64,000 bases of DNA from Lentibacillus sp. JNUCC-1 (GCF_009741735.1 NZ_WHOH01000003.1:1423030-1487029), one strand, 5' to 3'. Positions 39,900 through 49,593 are shown, numbered from the stretch's first letter. Translations and numbers: made by a program. The notes: generated from the letters alone by a model not told the origin.

Positions 39900-41818
39900 G
39901 TCGAGTAAGCGGGAATACTCTCTAGTTTTCGAGAGTATTCCTCACTCCTCACAGAACCGTGCGTGCAGTATTACCGCACACGGCTCTTCCTATCATCATT
40001 TACAAAATATAGCTAATCTCGTTTCTTAGTTCGTAAATGTTCACTTTCATTTTCGGCTTGGGCAAGGGGTATTTTCTTAAGAATAAGTTGAATTTATCCC
40101 AACTAAAAGATTTCCTTTGACTCCGTCGATTCATCCACTTAAATAACAATTGCTTGACCCGGTAGAGGAATTCCTCCACCGCCAACGTATTATCTGTAAT
40201 ACAATAATAGTTGTAATATCCTTTAAGTGACCGATCGAGTCTTGCCATAATCTCTTGAATATCTCTGTTTCGATTGGCTTTCAGCCACTCCTTTTGATTC
40301 GCTAGCTTGGCTTTCATTTTCTTGCGACTGGTCTTTCGTTTAACACGAAAGTTACCGGTTCGGCTTTTACTGCAATAGTGCGTGAAGCCAAGAAAATCAA
40401 ATGTAGATGGCTTTCCAGATCCTCCATTTCCAGCGTTTCGACCAAATGAAATGATACTTGTTTTGTCTTCAGCTATTTCCAAGCCAAATTTGGCTAGTCT
40501 TTTAATTAATGCTGAGTAGAAAGCTTTTGCTTCGTCCTCATACTGAAAACAACATACAAAGTCATCGGCATAGCGCACGATGTATGCATGTCCTTTGCAT
40601 TGCTTCTTGACCCGTTTCTCAAACCATAGGTCTAGTACATAGTGCAAATACACATTCGCTAAAATGGGGGAAATGATCCCTCCTTGCGGAGTCCCTTTAT
40701 CCGTATCAAAATACTTTCCTTCCTCCATGTAACCTCCCTTAAGGAAGCGTCGGATGATTCTTAAGAGGTTCGGGTCTTTGATACGATGGTTCAGAAACTT
40801 CATCATCCAGTCATGATCGACATTGTCAAAGAATCCTTTAATATCAGCATCCACCACAAAGTTGGTGGGGCGCTTTTCAATATATACATTCAGGATTTTC
40901 AACGCATCATGACAGTTTCTGTTAGGGCGGAAGCCAAAAGAGCTTTCAAGAAAATCATTCTCATATATGGCATTAAGAATCTTCCCTATAGCCCGTTGAA
41001 CAATCTTATCCTCATGGTCAGGGATACCTAAAGGTCTTTTCTTTCTCGAGCCCGGCTTATCAATGTAAGTGCGTCTGACTGGTACAGGGCGGTAAGCATT
41101 GTTCTTAAGCCGTTTGACCAGATCATCGACATTTTCATTGAGGTTATCGCCGTAGCCTTCCTTAGAAATTCCTTTTGTACCTCTGGCTTTTTCACTAGGC
41201 AATTCATAATGACATTGTTTAAGATTGTTCACGTTTAAGAGATGTGCCAATGACGTAAACGCCATATTCTTATCTTTCTTAGCTAATTCTGCTATCCTTG
41301 TTAGTTTCGTTTCCATCATTAATTCCACCTCTGGGTGTAGATAATGTTTCCCTTTCAAGGTCGATGACGGGTAGCGGCCTTCCCTCCATCGGAGTTACCC
41401 GATTTCTTTGGTACTATGCCGCTATCCGACTTCCTTTAGACATCTGACAGCCCTTACTTTATTATCGCTTGTTCGTCATTACTCTTCGTCAGAAGAGATC
41501 TAAAGGACCTCCCGAGTTGCCATAATATATCAATGTGTGACGTGCCGAGGTCACCGACTCCGAGGAAGCTGTTATGATCTTGCCTTGTCGATCATAGCAA
41601 TGTTGCCTTCTATGCTCCTGAGCATATCGACCTTCCTGAAAGCACGAATTTCGGAGCTCAATCCCTTCAACCGCTTGGCTTACGGCCCATCACCTCGCTG
41701 TCTACGCTTAAGGGCAAATGTTACCATTTGCCGTCCAAGACTCGCTACGAGCGAATGGCTAGTTCTTTCTCGACGGGGATTCCACCCGTTATATATTACG
41801 ACCTATGCTCGGCCGCAC
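39900..41818 (-). mobile_element. Group II intron with reverse transcriptase, about 1919 bp
   Basis: On the minus strand the element begins GTGCG at 41818 and ends ...CTCGAC at 39900, matching the group II GUGYG...AY rule. Domain V is clear at 39954-39986 (GAGCCGTGTGC...GCACGCACGGTTC). A long domain VI hairpin follows (39911-39941, GGAATACTCTC arms). Flanks ...GGAGACTCCTG and (C)GGGAGGAAAAGCC rejoin to the sequence seen uninterrupted in copy B, with one base difference. The first roughly 460 bases at the 5' end are the ribozyme domains I-III. The subclass was not determined. Confidence 0.88.
40000..41319 (-). CDS. ltrA: Group II intron reverse transcriptase/maturase
   Basis: A 439-residue intron-encoded protein. 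RT motifs are in order: RPLGIPDHEDKIVQRA, SSFGFRPNRNCHDAL, VVDADIKGFFDNVDHDWMM, GTPQGGIISPILANVYLHY and the catalytic YADDFVC. Then KLGF-type FDFLGFTHY and a domain X maturase region with LKGYYNYYCITDN. No HNH endonuclease follows, so mobility would rely on reverse splicing into single-stranded or nicked DNA. ATG 41319 follows AGAGGTGG; an upstream in-frame start at 41358 lacks a ribosome site. The frame is intact. Confidence 0.93.
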   Translation of the reverse strand: MMETKLTRIAELAKKDKNMAFTSLAHLLNVNNLKQCHYELPSEKARGTKGISKEGYGDNLNENVDDLVKRLKNNAYRPVPVRRTYIDKPGSRKKRPLGIPDHEDKIVQRAIGKILNAIYENDFLESSFGFRPNRNCHDALKILNVYIEKRPTNFVVDADIKGFFDNVDHDWMMKFLNHRIKDPNLLRIIRRFLKGGYMEEGKYFDTDKGTPQGGIISPILANVYLHYVLDLWFEKRVKKQCKGHAYIVRYADDFVCCFQYEDEAKAFYSALIKRLAKFGLEIAEDKTSIISFGRNAGNGGSGKPSTFDFLGFTHYCSKSRTGNFRVKRKTSRKKMKAKLANQKEWLKANRNRDIQEIMARLDRSLKGYYNYYCITDNTLAVEEFLYRVKQLLFKWMNRRSQRKSFSWDKFNLFLRKYPLPKPKMKVNIYELRNEISYIL

Positions 41819-42174
41819 CAGGAGTCTCCGTGTTTTCCCCGAGCTTGGTTAGAGCGTGTTAATGTCCCAGATTAATACGTGTGCAGAACCATCCAAGCCA
41901 CTGAATTACATAGAGTGATTGGAGCGGAGGGAAGTCGACTCCTGCGGGAACAGCACGAGTCCGAAGACCCCACAGCGGTGGTCTTTCCGCGAGGAGGCTG
42001 AGGCCGTGCCCGCGGAAAGCGACTTCCCGGAGCGCAAATCACGGTGCTCTTATATACATTGATGGGTGTTGACCTACTATGCTTTTTAGTTCGCAGTTTA
42101 CTTATATTGTGCTTTAGTTACATGTAACTACTTATTATGAAAACACCGTTTCGGATTGCTCCTATAAAAGAAGA

Positions 42175-42204
42175 AAGCTTTTGCCACGTGTATGACAAAA
42201 GCTT
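42175..42204 (-). terminator. Terminator-like hairpin after spoVM
   Basis: AAGCTTTTG and its complement CAAAAGCTT around a 12-base loop, starting 8 bases after the spoVM stop. On the minus strand it is followed by TTTCTTCTTTTA. Confidence 0.65.
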
Positions 42205-42211
42205 AGAGTTC

Positions 42212-42295
42212 TTATTTTTCCTTTTTAAAAACCCCAATGATCATCTGTACAAAACCACCAACAAATCGCGGGAGTTTAATGGTATAAAATTTCAT
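42212..42295 (-). CDS. spoVM: Stage V sporulation protein M
   Basis: A 27-residue peptide, too short for ordinary gene finding, reading MKFYTIKLPRFVGGFVQMII then GVFKKEK. It is close to B. subtilis SpoVM (26 residues), an amphipathic helix that senses the convex forespore membrane and anchors SpoIVA for coat assembly. Pro9 and the charged C-terminus are kept. AGGAGGGGGAACTC precedes the ATG. It lies 31 bases after thiN, the expected place, and shows that the organism forms spores. Confidence 0.93.
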   Translation of the reverse strand: MKFYTIKLPRFVGGFVQMIIGVFKKEK

Positions 42296-42326
42296 GAGTT
42301 CCCCCTCCTCTTGTACAACTCCGGCG

Positions 42327-42986
42327 TTACCCCAGAGCATCACGGCTCTTTATAATTAATAATATGCCGCTGTCGAAGGAAAAAGTACCATTATTTCCAA
42401 TAAGCTTGTTAGAAATACAAAGCGTTGACCCCCAAGATATATCAGCCTGTGATAATGAATAGTAAAAACCGCTCAAAGTCAGCCCTCTGACATGTTCTGT
42501 CTGAGGAATAAATGATATATACGGAAAGCGGCGATCTTGTTTAATTTCATGTGTGCCGGGATGTGCTGCTGTCAATAGGTTATTTTGATCGATCAGGGCA
42601 GCAGGTATATTTTGATCTGTCAATTTCACGATCATTTGGATGTTGATCAATGTATGATCAAGTCTCCCTCCACTCAGGCCAAACATGTATAAATAGCTCG
42701 GAGTAAGTGAACAGGCATATTTAACTGCCAGTTCTAAGTCAGTCCAATCTTTTTCTGGTGGGTAAGGAACATATTTTTTTGCTTTTTGTCTGATTTCGTT
42801 TTCTTCATTTTCAGTAACTGAATCGAAATCCCCCACAGCGTAATCTAACCTCAGTCCATGCTCCAAAATTGATAGGGCACCGCGATCGGCTCCGATCCAC
42901 ATATCTATTCCCTCAGCTTCTTGGGTCAAGCGCAAATCTGGGATACTTGTCTCAGGCCCACCACCCACAATTGCTATTTTTACCAT
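42327..42986 (-). CDS. thiN: Thiamine pyrophosphokinase
   Basis: Transfers pyrophosphate from ATP to thiamine. The 219-residue protein has YAVGDFDSVTE (about residue 50), EKDWTDLELAV and LSGGRLDHTLINIQM, the nucleotide and thiamine motifs, and a C-terminal beta domain. It directly follows rpe with one base between, as in B. subtilis. Confidence 0.95.
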   Translation of the reverse strand: MVKIAIVGGGPETSIPDLRLTQEAEGIDMWIGADRGALSILEHGLRLDYAVGDFDSVTENEENEIRQKAKKYVPYPPEKDWTDLELAVKYACSLTPSYLYMFGLSGGRLDHTLINIQMIVKLTDQNIPAALIDQNNLLTAAHPGTHEIKQDRRFPYISFIPQTEHVRGLTLSGFYYSLSQADISWGSTLCISNKLIGNNGTFSFDSGILLIIKSRDALG

Positions 42987-42987
42987 C

Positions 42988-43650
42988 TTAAAAACCTTTC
43001 TGAGCAGCCGATCTGATAGCGTTTATTGCTTGTTTTCTGTCTGGTTTATTAAATACAGCACTGCCCGCTACAAGAATATCAGCACCTGCTTCTGTACACA
43101 ACCCGGCTGTTTCTGTTGTGACGCCCCCGTCAACCTGTATGTTAAATGACAAATCTGCTTCTTCTCGCCATTTCGCAATTTGCCTGATTTTAGGAAGCGT
43201 ACTTTCAATAAAACTTTGCCCGCCAAATCCTGGATTAACTGTCATGATCAGAACCATGTCAACATCGGGAAGAATATCACGGATCATCTCTGCAGGGGTG
43301 GCAGGGTTGAGTACTACACTGGCTTTTGCACCATGATGTTTAATCAAGTGCAACGTGCGGTGCAGGTGCGGACAAGTCTCTTGATGAACACTTATAATAT
43401 CAGCACCTGCCTTAGCAAATGCAGGGATATATGCGTCAGGATTTTCAATCATCAAATGAACGTCAAGCGGCAATTTTGTGACAGGCCGTACAGCTTCAAC
43501 AATTAAAGGGCCGATAGTAATATTTGGGACAAAATGCCCGTCCATTACATCAACATGAATGAAATCCGCCCCGCCTTTTTCTACTTCTGTTATTTCAGCT
43601 CCTAATCGTGCAAAATCAGCTGAAAGAATAGAAGGTGCTATTTTTGTCAT
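42988..43650 (-). CDS. rpe: Ribulose-phosphate 3-epimerase
   Basis: Interconverts ribulose-5-phosphate and xylulose-5-phosphate in the pentose phosphate pathway. The 220-residue TIM barrel has [48 protein letters not shown] and [11 protein letters not shown] 43650 gives the family start [10 protein letters not shown]; a longer frame (to 43722) overlaps rsgA and is not used. The start is one base after the rsgA stop. Confidence 0.97.
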   Translation of the reverse strand: MTKIAPSILSADFARLGAEITEVEKGGADFIHVDVMDGHFVPNITIGPLIVEAVRPVTKLPLDVHLMIENPDAYIPAFAKAGADIISVHQETCPHLHRTLHLIKHHGAKASVVLNPATPAEMIRDILPDVDMVLIMTVNPGFGGQSFIESTLPKIRQIAKWREEADLSFNIQVDGGVTTETAGLCTEAGADILVAGSAVFNKPDRKQAINAIRSAAQKGF

Positions 43651-43651
43651 A

Positions 43652-44533
43652 TTAATACCTCGGCTTCCGTGATTGTATTTCTTCATAAAAACGAAGATAA
43701 TGATTGTATCTGAATGTTGCAATCTCTTGCGCTTCTACAGCCGCTTTAACAGCACAACCAGGCTCAGTCCGATGTGAGCAGCCTCGAAATTTACAATCGT
43801 CTTGCCGATTACGGATTTCCGGAAAGCAGCTGCTTAAACTTTGCAGTTCAATGTCACTGAAATCTATAGAGCTGAAACCCGGTGTATCAGCCACTAAGCC
43901 TTCGTAAACCTCCAAGAGTTCAACATGCCGTGTCGTGTGTCGTCCCCTGCCCAGACTTTTGGAAATAGCGCCTGTTTCCAGTTCAAGCGTTTCATCAAGT
44001 GCATTAATAAGAGTCGACTTTCCAACGCCTGACTGTCCGGCAATCACACTTACTTTGTTGTTTATATGGGGCTCTAACTTCTGTAATTCGTCATGATTGT
44101 GAGCTGATAAACTTAATACTGGATAACCAAGTGCTTCATATGCATTAAGAGTTGAACGGACTTCCGCAAGTTTCTCTGTTGCAGCCAAGTCCATCTTGGA
44201 AATCACAATGACTGCGTGAATCTGCTTTGCTTCAAGCAGTACGAGAAACCTGTCCAGCAAAAGCGGTGAAAAAGAGGGATTTTCAGCTGAGCTCATCACG
44301 ATAGCCTGGTCAATATTGGCTATTGGTGGACGAATTAATTCATTGCGTCTGGGCAGAATCTCCGTTATATAACCCTCCATTTCTTCTCTGGCATCAAATT
44401 TAACAAGATCACCCACAAGGGGTTTAATGGATTGGTTGCGAAAAAGTCCACGTCCTCTTGTCTGATATATTTGATTATGGGTTTTAACATAATAAAAACC
44501 GCTCAACGCCTTTATAATTCTTCCTTCAAGCAT
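43652..44533 (-). CDS. rsgA: Small ribosomal subunit biogenesis GTPase RsgA (CpgA)
   Basis: RsgA checks late 30S maturation. The 293-residue protein has an N-terminal OB fold, a circularly permuted GTPase (KMDL-type VISKMDLA before [14 protein letters not shown] and [10 protein letters not shown]) and a C-terminal zinc site with Cys/His residues in [14 protein letters not shown]. Located directly after prkC with no gap. Confidence 0.96.
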   Translation of the reverse strand: MLEGRIIKALSGFYYVKTHNQIYQTRGRGLFRNQSIKPLVGDLVKFDAREEMEGYITEILPRRNELIRPPIANIDQAIVMSSAENPSFSPLLLDRFLVLLEAKQIHAVIVISKMDLAATEKLAEVRSTLNAYEALGYPVLSLSAHNHDELQKLEPHINNKVSVIAGQSGVGKSTLINALDETLELETGAISKSLGRGRHTTRHVELLEVYEGLVADTPGFSSIDFSDIELQSLSSCFPEIRNRQDDCKFRGCSHRTEPGCAVKAAVEAQEIATFRYNHYLRFYEEIQSRKPRY

Positions 44534-46522
44534 TTATTCACCTTCCTTATAGGGGACCGTTTTTTCGATCACAGTATCTTCGTCCCGAACCACTTTATAC
44601 GAAGCTTTTTCTCCTGGTTCTATCGTAAGTTCAATTGTAAACTCGGTATCTTCGGTAATTTCCTGTTGTTCTGCAACGTGTGTCATGTCACGTTCCATAT
44701 CCTCAATATAAATCGTTACCTGCTGTGGTTGTGGCGTTTCTTCTTCACCGCTATTGTCCTTATTAGGTTTATATTTAACCGTAAAGGTTTGGTAAACGGT
44801 GGAGATTGGCTTGGCTTCCGGGCCGCTGGAGAAGACAACATCTACTTGTCCGCCCTGTTCCATCCTGGTTGATGCTGATGGGCTTTGACGAATAACTTCC
44901 CCCGCTGGGATGGTATCAGAGTGCTCACTCCGTTTGTTCATCTTAAGGTTATTTTCATCAAGATATCGGTTTACTTCTGCTTCAGTCATATTTTTTAGAT
45001 TGATTAATGTAATTTCTTCCGGTCCAGCACTCACATCAAATATCACACGCGTTTCCTCAGGAATCACTTTATCGTCAGGGTCAGGTTGAATTTGTTTAAT
45101 AATTTCTCCCTCAGGGAGGTCTGAGTTTTTCTCTATGGCCATAATATCATCGTAGCCCTTGTTATTTAAGATACGCTCAACTTGGTTGAAGTTTTGTCCT
45201 GTATAATCTTCAAATGAAACAGGTTCTTTTCCTTCACTGACAAGTATCGTGACTTCTTGATCCACTGGGATCGAGCGCCCAACTTTAGGATCGGTTTTTA
45301 CAACCAAACCTTTTTCAACTTCGTCCGAATAGATTTCCTCTTCAACTCCTGACAAACCTACTTGTTCAAGTTCGTCAGATGCCTCTTCATAAGTCATACC
45401 CACAACGTCGGGGATTTCAGCTTCGTCAGGCTCCAGCATTCCTGGTATGACTAATGCAGCAGCAACGCCTCCACCAATTAAAAACAGCAGCAACAGGGTG
45501 ATCCAAAGCCATTTTTTACGTTTTTTAGGCTTTTTTTTCTTTTCGGATACAGGCTTCACTTGTTTGGTTGGGCTGTCTGTTTTGTGTACGATCGTGTCGT
45601 CATTTTTACTGTTTGAATACTGGCTATCCGTAATTACCGGGATTGCTTTAGTTTCTTCTCCTGCCTCTTCAGGTGGGACAAAGGGAACTGCTTCAAGGTT
45701 TTCCGGATCAAGTGCTGTCTCAAGAACCTGTTCCATTTCGTATACATTCCCGTACCGGTGAAAAGGATCTTTAGCGGTCGCCTTTAGAACAATGTTTTCT
45801 ACACTCTGTGGAACTTCAGGATTAAACCGAATTACAGAAGGCGTTTCGCTTTGCAAGTGTTTTAATGCGATTGCTACAGGGGTTTGCCCCGAGAAAGGAA
45901 GCCTTCCTGTCAGTAATTCAAACAATACAATCCCCAGAGAGTATATATCAGATTTCTTGGTTGCCATGCCGCCTCGTGCTTGTTCTGGGGACAGGTAATG
46001 AACAGAACCTAAAACAGCATTTGTTTGTGTCAATGCCGTTGAGCTCAGCGCCACTGCAATTCCAAAATCGGTTACTTTTACGTCTCCATATGTATTGATT
46101 AATATATTCTGGGGTTTAATATCACGATGTACGATATCGTTGGCATGGGCGTGTGAGATGGCAGAAGTGATTTGCTTCATAATGCTGATCGCCTCTTCAA
46201 CACCCAGTGGTCCATGGAGCTGAATATATTCTTTTAATGTCATACCGTCTATGTGTTCCATTACCATGTATAAAATGTGATCCTCTTCCCCAACATCATA
46301 AATACTCACGATATTAGGGTGAGACAGACTCGTCGCAGATTGTGCCTCACGGTCAAACCTTGCGATAAATTCTTCATCATTGGCATACTCAAATCGAAGC
46401 ACTTTAATGGCCACATCACGTTCTAAAATTATATCGCGTGCTAAATAGACATTGGCCATCCCGCCCCCGCCGATGGTTTCTTTGATTCTGTAACGTTCAT
46501 TTAACAAATGACCCTCCATCAT
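44534..46522 (-). CDS. prkC: Serine/threonine protein kinase PrkC with PASTA domains
   Basis: Membrane kinase that senses muropeptides/peptidoglycan and phosphorylates translation and cell-wall targets. The 662-residue protein has a kinase domain (residues 10-270: IGGGGMANVYLA, VHRDIKPQNIL, VTDFGIA, SPEQARGG), a Lys-rich juxtamembrane segment, one membrane helix (about 340-362) and three PASTA repeats (about 370-575). A C-terminal beta domain ends YKVVRDEDTVIEKTV. The start overlaps prpC by ATGA; ATG ATG gives two adjacent possible starts. Confidence 0.96.
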   Translation of the reverse strand: MMEGHLLNERYRIKETIGGGGMANVYLARDIILERDVAIKVLRFEYANDEEFIARFDREAQSATSLSHPNIVSIYDVGEEDHILYMVMEHIDGMTLKEYIQLHGPLGVEEAISIMKQITSAISHAHANDIVHRDIKPQNILINTYGDVKVTDFGIAVALSSTALTQTNAVLGSVHYLSPEQARGGMATKKSDIYSLGIVLFELLTGRLPFSGQTPVAIALKHLQSETPSVIRFNPEVPQSVENIVLKATAKDPFHRYGNVYEMEQVLETALDPENLEAVPFVPPEEAGEETKAIPVITDSQYSNSKNDDTIVHKTDSPTKQVKPVSEKKKKPKKRKKWLWITLLLLFLIGGGVAAALVIPGMLEPDEAEIPDVVGMTYEEASDELEQVGLSGVEEEIYSDEVEKGLVVKTDPKVGRSIPVDQEVTILVSEGKEPVSFEDYTGQNFNQVERILNNKGYDDIMAIEKNSDLPEGEIIKQIQPDPDDKVIPEETRVIFDVSAGPEEITLINLKNMTEAEVNRYLDENNLKMNKRSEHSDTIPAGEVIRQSPSASTRMEQGGQVDVVFSSGPEAKPISTVYQTFTVKYKPNKDNSGEEETPQPQQVTIYIEDMERDMTHVAEQQEITEDTEFTIELTIEPGEKASYKVVRDEDTVIEKTVPYKEGE

Positions 46523-47277
46523 GAAGCCTCACCTTCTTCTTTCAGGGCATCATTTGTTACAATTGCAAGAGATATATTGTCTTCTCCGCCTCTCTCATTT
46601 GCCACGCTTATCATCTCTTGTGCCAGCTGTTCAATATCATTGGATTCAGATAACCAATTTTCCAGCTCTTCTTCAGTCACTTTATCGGTTAGTCCGTCTG
46701 AACATAATAATAGTTTGTCCCCATCCTCCCAGCTGATCGTTTTAATGTCTGCAGCTATTTTTGCTTCTGTTCCTAATGCTTTGAGCACAACATTTTTTCT
46801 CGGATGTGTACGTGCTTCTTCTTTTGTAATCTCCCCGGAGCGCATCAGTTCGTTTACAAGTGAATGATCCTCTGTCATCTGAACAAACCCATTACTATTG
46901 AGTAGATAACAGCGGCTGTCACCGATATGGCCCAGTGTCACAAATTCATTTGTGCATACAGCAATCACGACCGTCGTGCCCATCCCTTGGTATCCCGGGT
47001 CAGAAGCGGCCTTTGTATAAACCGCGTCATTAACATGTTGTATATTTTCGTCAATCCATAACTCGGTTTCTTCGGGTATGGTGAATTCATTTGTAGGGGC
47101 CCAAGCTTTCTGCAACATGGTTGTTGTCAGCGTGCTGGCAACATCACCTGCTTGATGTCCACCCATACCATCCGCAACTACAGCCATTGGCTGACCGGTT
47201 AGATTCCTGTAAATCCCCACTGAGTCTTCATTATGATGCCGCACCTGACCCCTGTCTGTTGCAAATACTCTCTTCAT
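46519..47277 (-). CDS. prpC: PP2C-type protein phosphatase PrpC
   Basis: Removes phosphate from PrkC and its targets. The 252-residue PP2C enzyme has metal-binding motifs RHHNEDSVG, VADGMGGHQAGDVAS, GMGTTVV, LCSDGLTDKV and GGEDNISLAIV. ATG 47277 gives the conserved MKRVFATDRGQVR start. It normally follows rlmN, which is missing here; the previous gene is rsmB. Confidence 0.96.
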   Translation of the reverse strand: MKRVFATDRGQVRHHNEDSVGIYRNLTGQPMAVVADGMGGHQAGDVASTLTTTMLQKAWAPTNEFTIPEETELWIDENIQHVNDAVYTKAASDPGYQGMGTTVVIAVCTNEFVTLGHIGDSRCYLLNSNGFVQMTEDHSLVNELMRSGEITKEEARTHPRKNVVLKALGTEAKIAADIKTISWEDGDKLLLCSDGLTDKVTEEELENWLSESNDIEQLAQEMISVANERGGEDNISLAIVTNDALKEEGEAS

Positions 47278-47304
47278 TACGTTCACCTCTCTCAACACAA
47301 GACA

Positions 47305-48651
47305 TTATTTCGTTAACCGTACCAAGAAAAAGCCATCGGTCTCAAATGTTTGTGGGAAAATTTGCAGGCCATAATCTGTCACTCCAGGTGATAACCTTAA
47401 CTGATCAGGTAAGTCTTGCCAGAAATCTGGGTCAACCTTATAATCTGAGTGATCTGCCAAAAAGGTTTTTATCACATTCTCGTTTTCAGCTTTGTCTACT
47501 GTACACGTGCTGTATACCAATTTCCCGCCTTTTTTCAAAAGGGGAGCAAGTTCTTTAAGGATATCAAGTTGAATATGTGACAGGTTTTCAATGTCAGAGG
47601 GCTGTTTCGTATACTTAATATCAGGCTTGCCTCGGATGACTCCCAGTCCTGAACAAGGAGCGTCTACAAGAATTCGGTCGAAAGATTCGTTGGCGTGACG
47701 TGATCTTAACGTTCGCGCATCCGCTTGATCAGCTGAAATGATGGTAATACCAAGCGTCCTAGCCTTCTCATCTATTAAACGGGTTTTCTTTTCATGTAGG
47801 TCGTAAGCATATAGAGTGCCCGTGTTCTGCATCTTCTCCGCTATATGCGTTGCTTTACCACCTGGCGCACTGCAGGCGTCCAATACTGTCATGCCTTCAC
47901 TGGCATTAAGCACTTCTCCTGCCAGCATAGAGGTTTGATCCTGGATAGTTGCCAGTCCACTGGAGATCACGCTGGTTTTAAGTATATTGCCTTTTTCAAG
48001 GACAATTGCCTGAGTAGAAAAAAATGACGGATGTGTCACGAAGCCTTCTTGCTCCAGCTGTGCTACCAGGTTTTTTTGTGTTATTTTCAAGGGCTGTGTT
48101 CGAATGGAAATTGGTTTGTGCTCCAGGTTGGCCATGCACATCGCTTCTGTTAAATCGGTACCATACATATCAATCCAACGTTCAACCAGCCATTCTGGAT
48201 GGCTGGTCCTGATCGAAAGCTGCTTGGATAAAGGTTTTATACCGTCCAAGTCAGGGACACCCTTACGCTGAATGTTTCTAAGGATGCCATTAACAAGCGA
48301 GGCGATTCCTTTATGGCCTTTTCTTTTAGCTATTTCAACTGCTTCATGGATAATAGCATGATCTGGTACTTTATCCAGGTAGACCATTTGGTAAATCGAC
48401 ATCCGAAGAAGCATTTTGACCCAAGGTTTAATTTTATGTTTGGGCGCGAGAAAAGCGTCTAAAAAGTAATCAAGGGTTATTTTGCGCTGCATGGTTCCAT
48501 AAACAATTTCCGTGAACAACCCTTCATCCTTTTTACTGATATCCTGCTGGTTGATTGCATGGCTGATGACAAGATGGCTATAACCACTTTGCTGCTCAAT
48601 TTTTATAAGAACGTCTAGTACAGCTGATCTGAGTTGCTGCGGATTGGTCAT
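47305..48651 (-). CDS. rsmB: 16S rRNA (cytosine-967-C5)-methyltransferase RsmB (Sun)
   Basis: Makes m5C967 in 16S rRNA. The 448-residue protein has an N-terminal NusB-like RNA-binding domain (about residues 5-130) and a SAM domain with VLDACSAPGGKATHIAE. The two catalytic cysteines are in VDAPCSGLGVIRG and VYSTCTVDKAEN. It starts right after the fmt stop. The usual neighbour rlmN does not follow. Confidence 0.96.
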   Translation of the reverse strand: MTNPQQLRSAVLDVLIKIEQQSGYSHLVISHAINQQDISKKDEGLFTEIVYGTMQRKITLDYFLDAFLAPKHKIKPWVKMLLRMSIYQMVYLDKVPDHAIIHEAVEIAKRKGHKGIASLVNGILRNIQRKGVPDLDGIKPLSKQLSIRTSHPEWLVERWIDMYGTDLTEAMCMANLEHKPISIRTQPLKITQKNLVAQLEQEGFVTHPSFFSTQAIVLEKGNILKTSVISSGLATIQDQTSMLAGEVLNASEGMTVLDACSAPGGKATHIAEKMQNTGTLYAYDLHEKKTRLIDEKARTLGITIISADQADARTLRSRHANESFDRILVDAPCSGLGVIRGKPDIKYTKQPSDIENLSHIQLDILKELAPLLKKGGKLVYSTCTVDKAENENVIKTFLADHSDYKVDPDFWQDLPDQLRLSPGVTDYGLQIFPQTFETDGFFLVRLTK

Positions 48652-49593
48652 TTAATCACCTAATTTCATACCTGTAGTTAGTTCAGTTGTCCCCCGCAAA
48701 AAATCCCCTGCAGACATTCTTTTTTTACCTGCCGGCTGCAGTTCCGTGATTTCGATCCCCTTATGATTGCCGCATCCCACTATTATGGAGCCATTTGTCG
48801 CATCGACAATCTCTCCCGGTTGACCCGGATAAGTGTTTTCATTTTTTTGAGCACGCCATATTTTAAGCGGATCCCCCTTAAAGGTCGTATAAGCAACGGG
48901 CCAAGGACAGAGCCCACGAATATGGTTAAAGATCTCCGTATGGTCTTTTCTCCAGTCAATCTCCTCTTCTCCCCGTCTAATATTAGACGCAAATGTTGCC
49001 AGCCTTTCATCTTGCTCCCTGGGTTCAACCGCACCTGAGAAAATATCTGGCAATGTTTTAAGTAATAACTGTGTACCGAGTTCAGATAACTTGTCATGAA
49101 GTGTTCCCACATCATCACTCTCTGCAATCGGAATCGCTGCTTGAGACAAAATGTCACCGGCATCCAACTTTTCTGCCATATACATGATCGTAATCCCAGT
49201 TTGTTCTTTTCCTTGTAAAATGGCGTAATGAATGGGAGCACCGCCTCTTAATTCGGGCAACAAGGAAGCGTGGACATTGATACAACCAAATTGCGGCACT
49301 TCAAGCAATTCATTCGGCAAAAGTTGTCCATAGGCCGCGGTTACAATCAAATCGGATTCATACTCCAGAATATATTGATACCCCGCGCGGAGCTTTTCCG
49401 GCTGATAAACTTTGAGTCCGGCTTCCTGGGCAGCAACTTTCACAGGGGGAGGGGTCATAACTTTCTTTCTCCCTTTAGGGCGATCAGGCTGGGTGACTAC
49501 AAGCACTATTTCATAATCTGATTCAATCAAAGCATTTAAAATGGGGACCGAAAAATCAGGCGTTCCCATAAACACAATTTTTTTCACGTCCAT
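48652..49593 (-). CDS. fmt: Methionyl-tRNA formyltransferase
   Basis: Formylates initiator Met-tRNA. The 313-residue protein has [14 protein letters not shown], the [13 protein letters not shown] catalytic loop (Asn-His-Asp triad around residues 105-145) and a C-terminal OB domain. ATG 49593 lies three bases after AGGAGG; a GTG two codons later (49587) has better spacing and gives MKKIVFMGT, so it may be the true start. The usual upstream neighbour def is missing; priA ends 7 bases before. Confidence 0.95.
   Translation of the reverse strand: MDVKKIVFMGTPDFSVPILNALIESDYEIVLVVTQPDRPKGRKKVMTPPPVKVAAQEAGLKVYQPEKLRAGYQYILEYESDLIVTAAYGQLLPNELLEVPQFGCINVHASLLPELRGGAPIHYAILQGKEQTGITIMYMAEKLDAGDILSQAAIPIAESDDVGTLHDKLSELGTQLLLKTLPDIFSGAVEPREQDERLATFASNIRRGEEEIDWRKDHTEIFNHIRGLCPWPVAYTTFKGDPLKIWRAQKNENTYPGQPGEIVDATNGSIIVGCGNHKGIEITELQPAGKKRMSAGDFLRGTTELTTGMKLGD

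Larger units (their letters stand above)
38088..42099 (+). repeat. MITE-like palindromic repeat, copy C, broken by an IS and a group II intron
   Basis: Ends AAACTGCGAACTA (38088-38100) and TAGTTCGCAGTTT (42087-42099) are perfect inverted copies. After removing the IS (38191-39860 plus one 9-bp duplication) and the intron (39900-41818), 414 bp remain, nearly the length of copy B. Pieces: 38088-38190, 39861-39899 and 41819-42099. The first hairpin holds both insertions; the second (about 41920-42035) is intact. It accounts for the whole rpmB-spoVM interval except short flanks. Confidence 0.87.

Noticed and set aside
41537..41875. 112-codon plus-strand frame
   Set aside because: It is antisense to the 5' ribozyme part of the group II intron and has no ribosome site.
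16775..42099. CRISPR-like direct repeats
   Set aside because: The recurring motifs are inverted and widely spaced; no regular repeat-spacer unit exists in the window.
42137..42355. 72-codon plus-strand frame
   Set aside because: Antisense to spoVM; the minus-strand peptide is the conserved gene.
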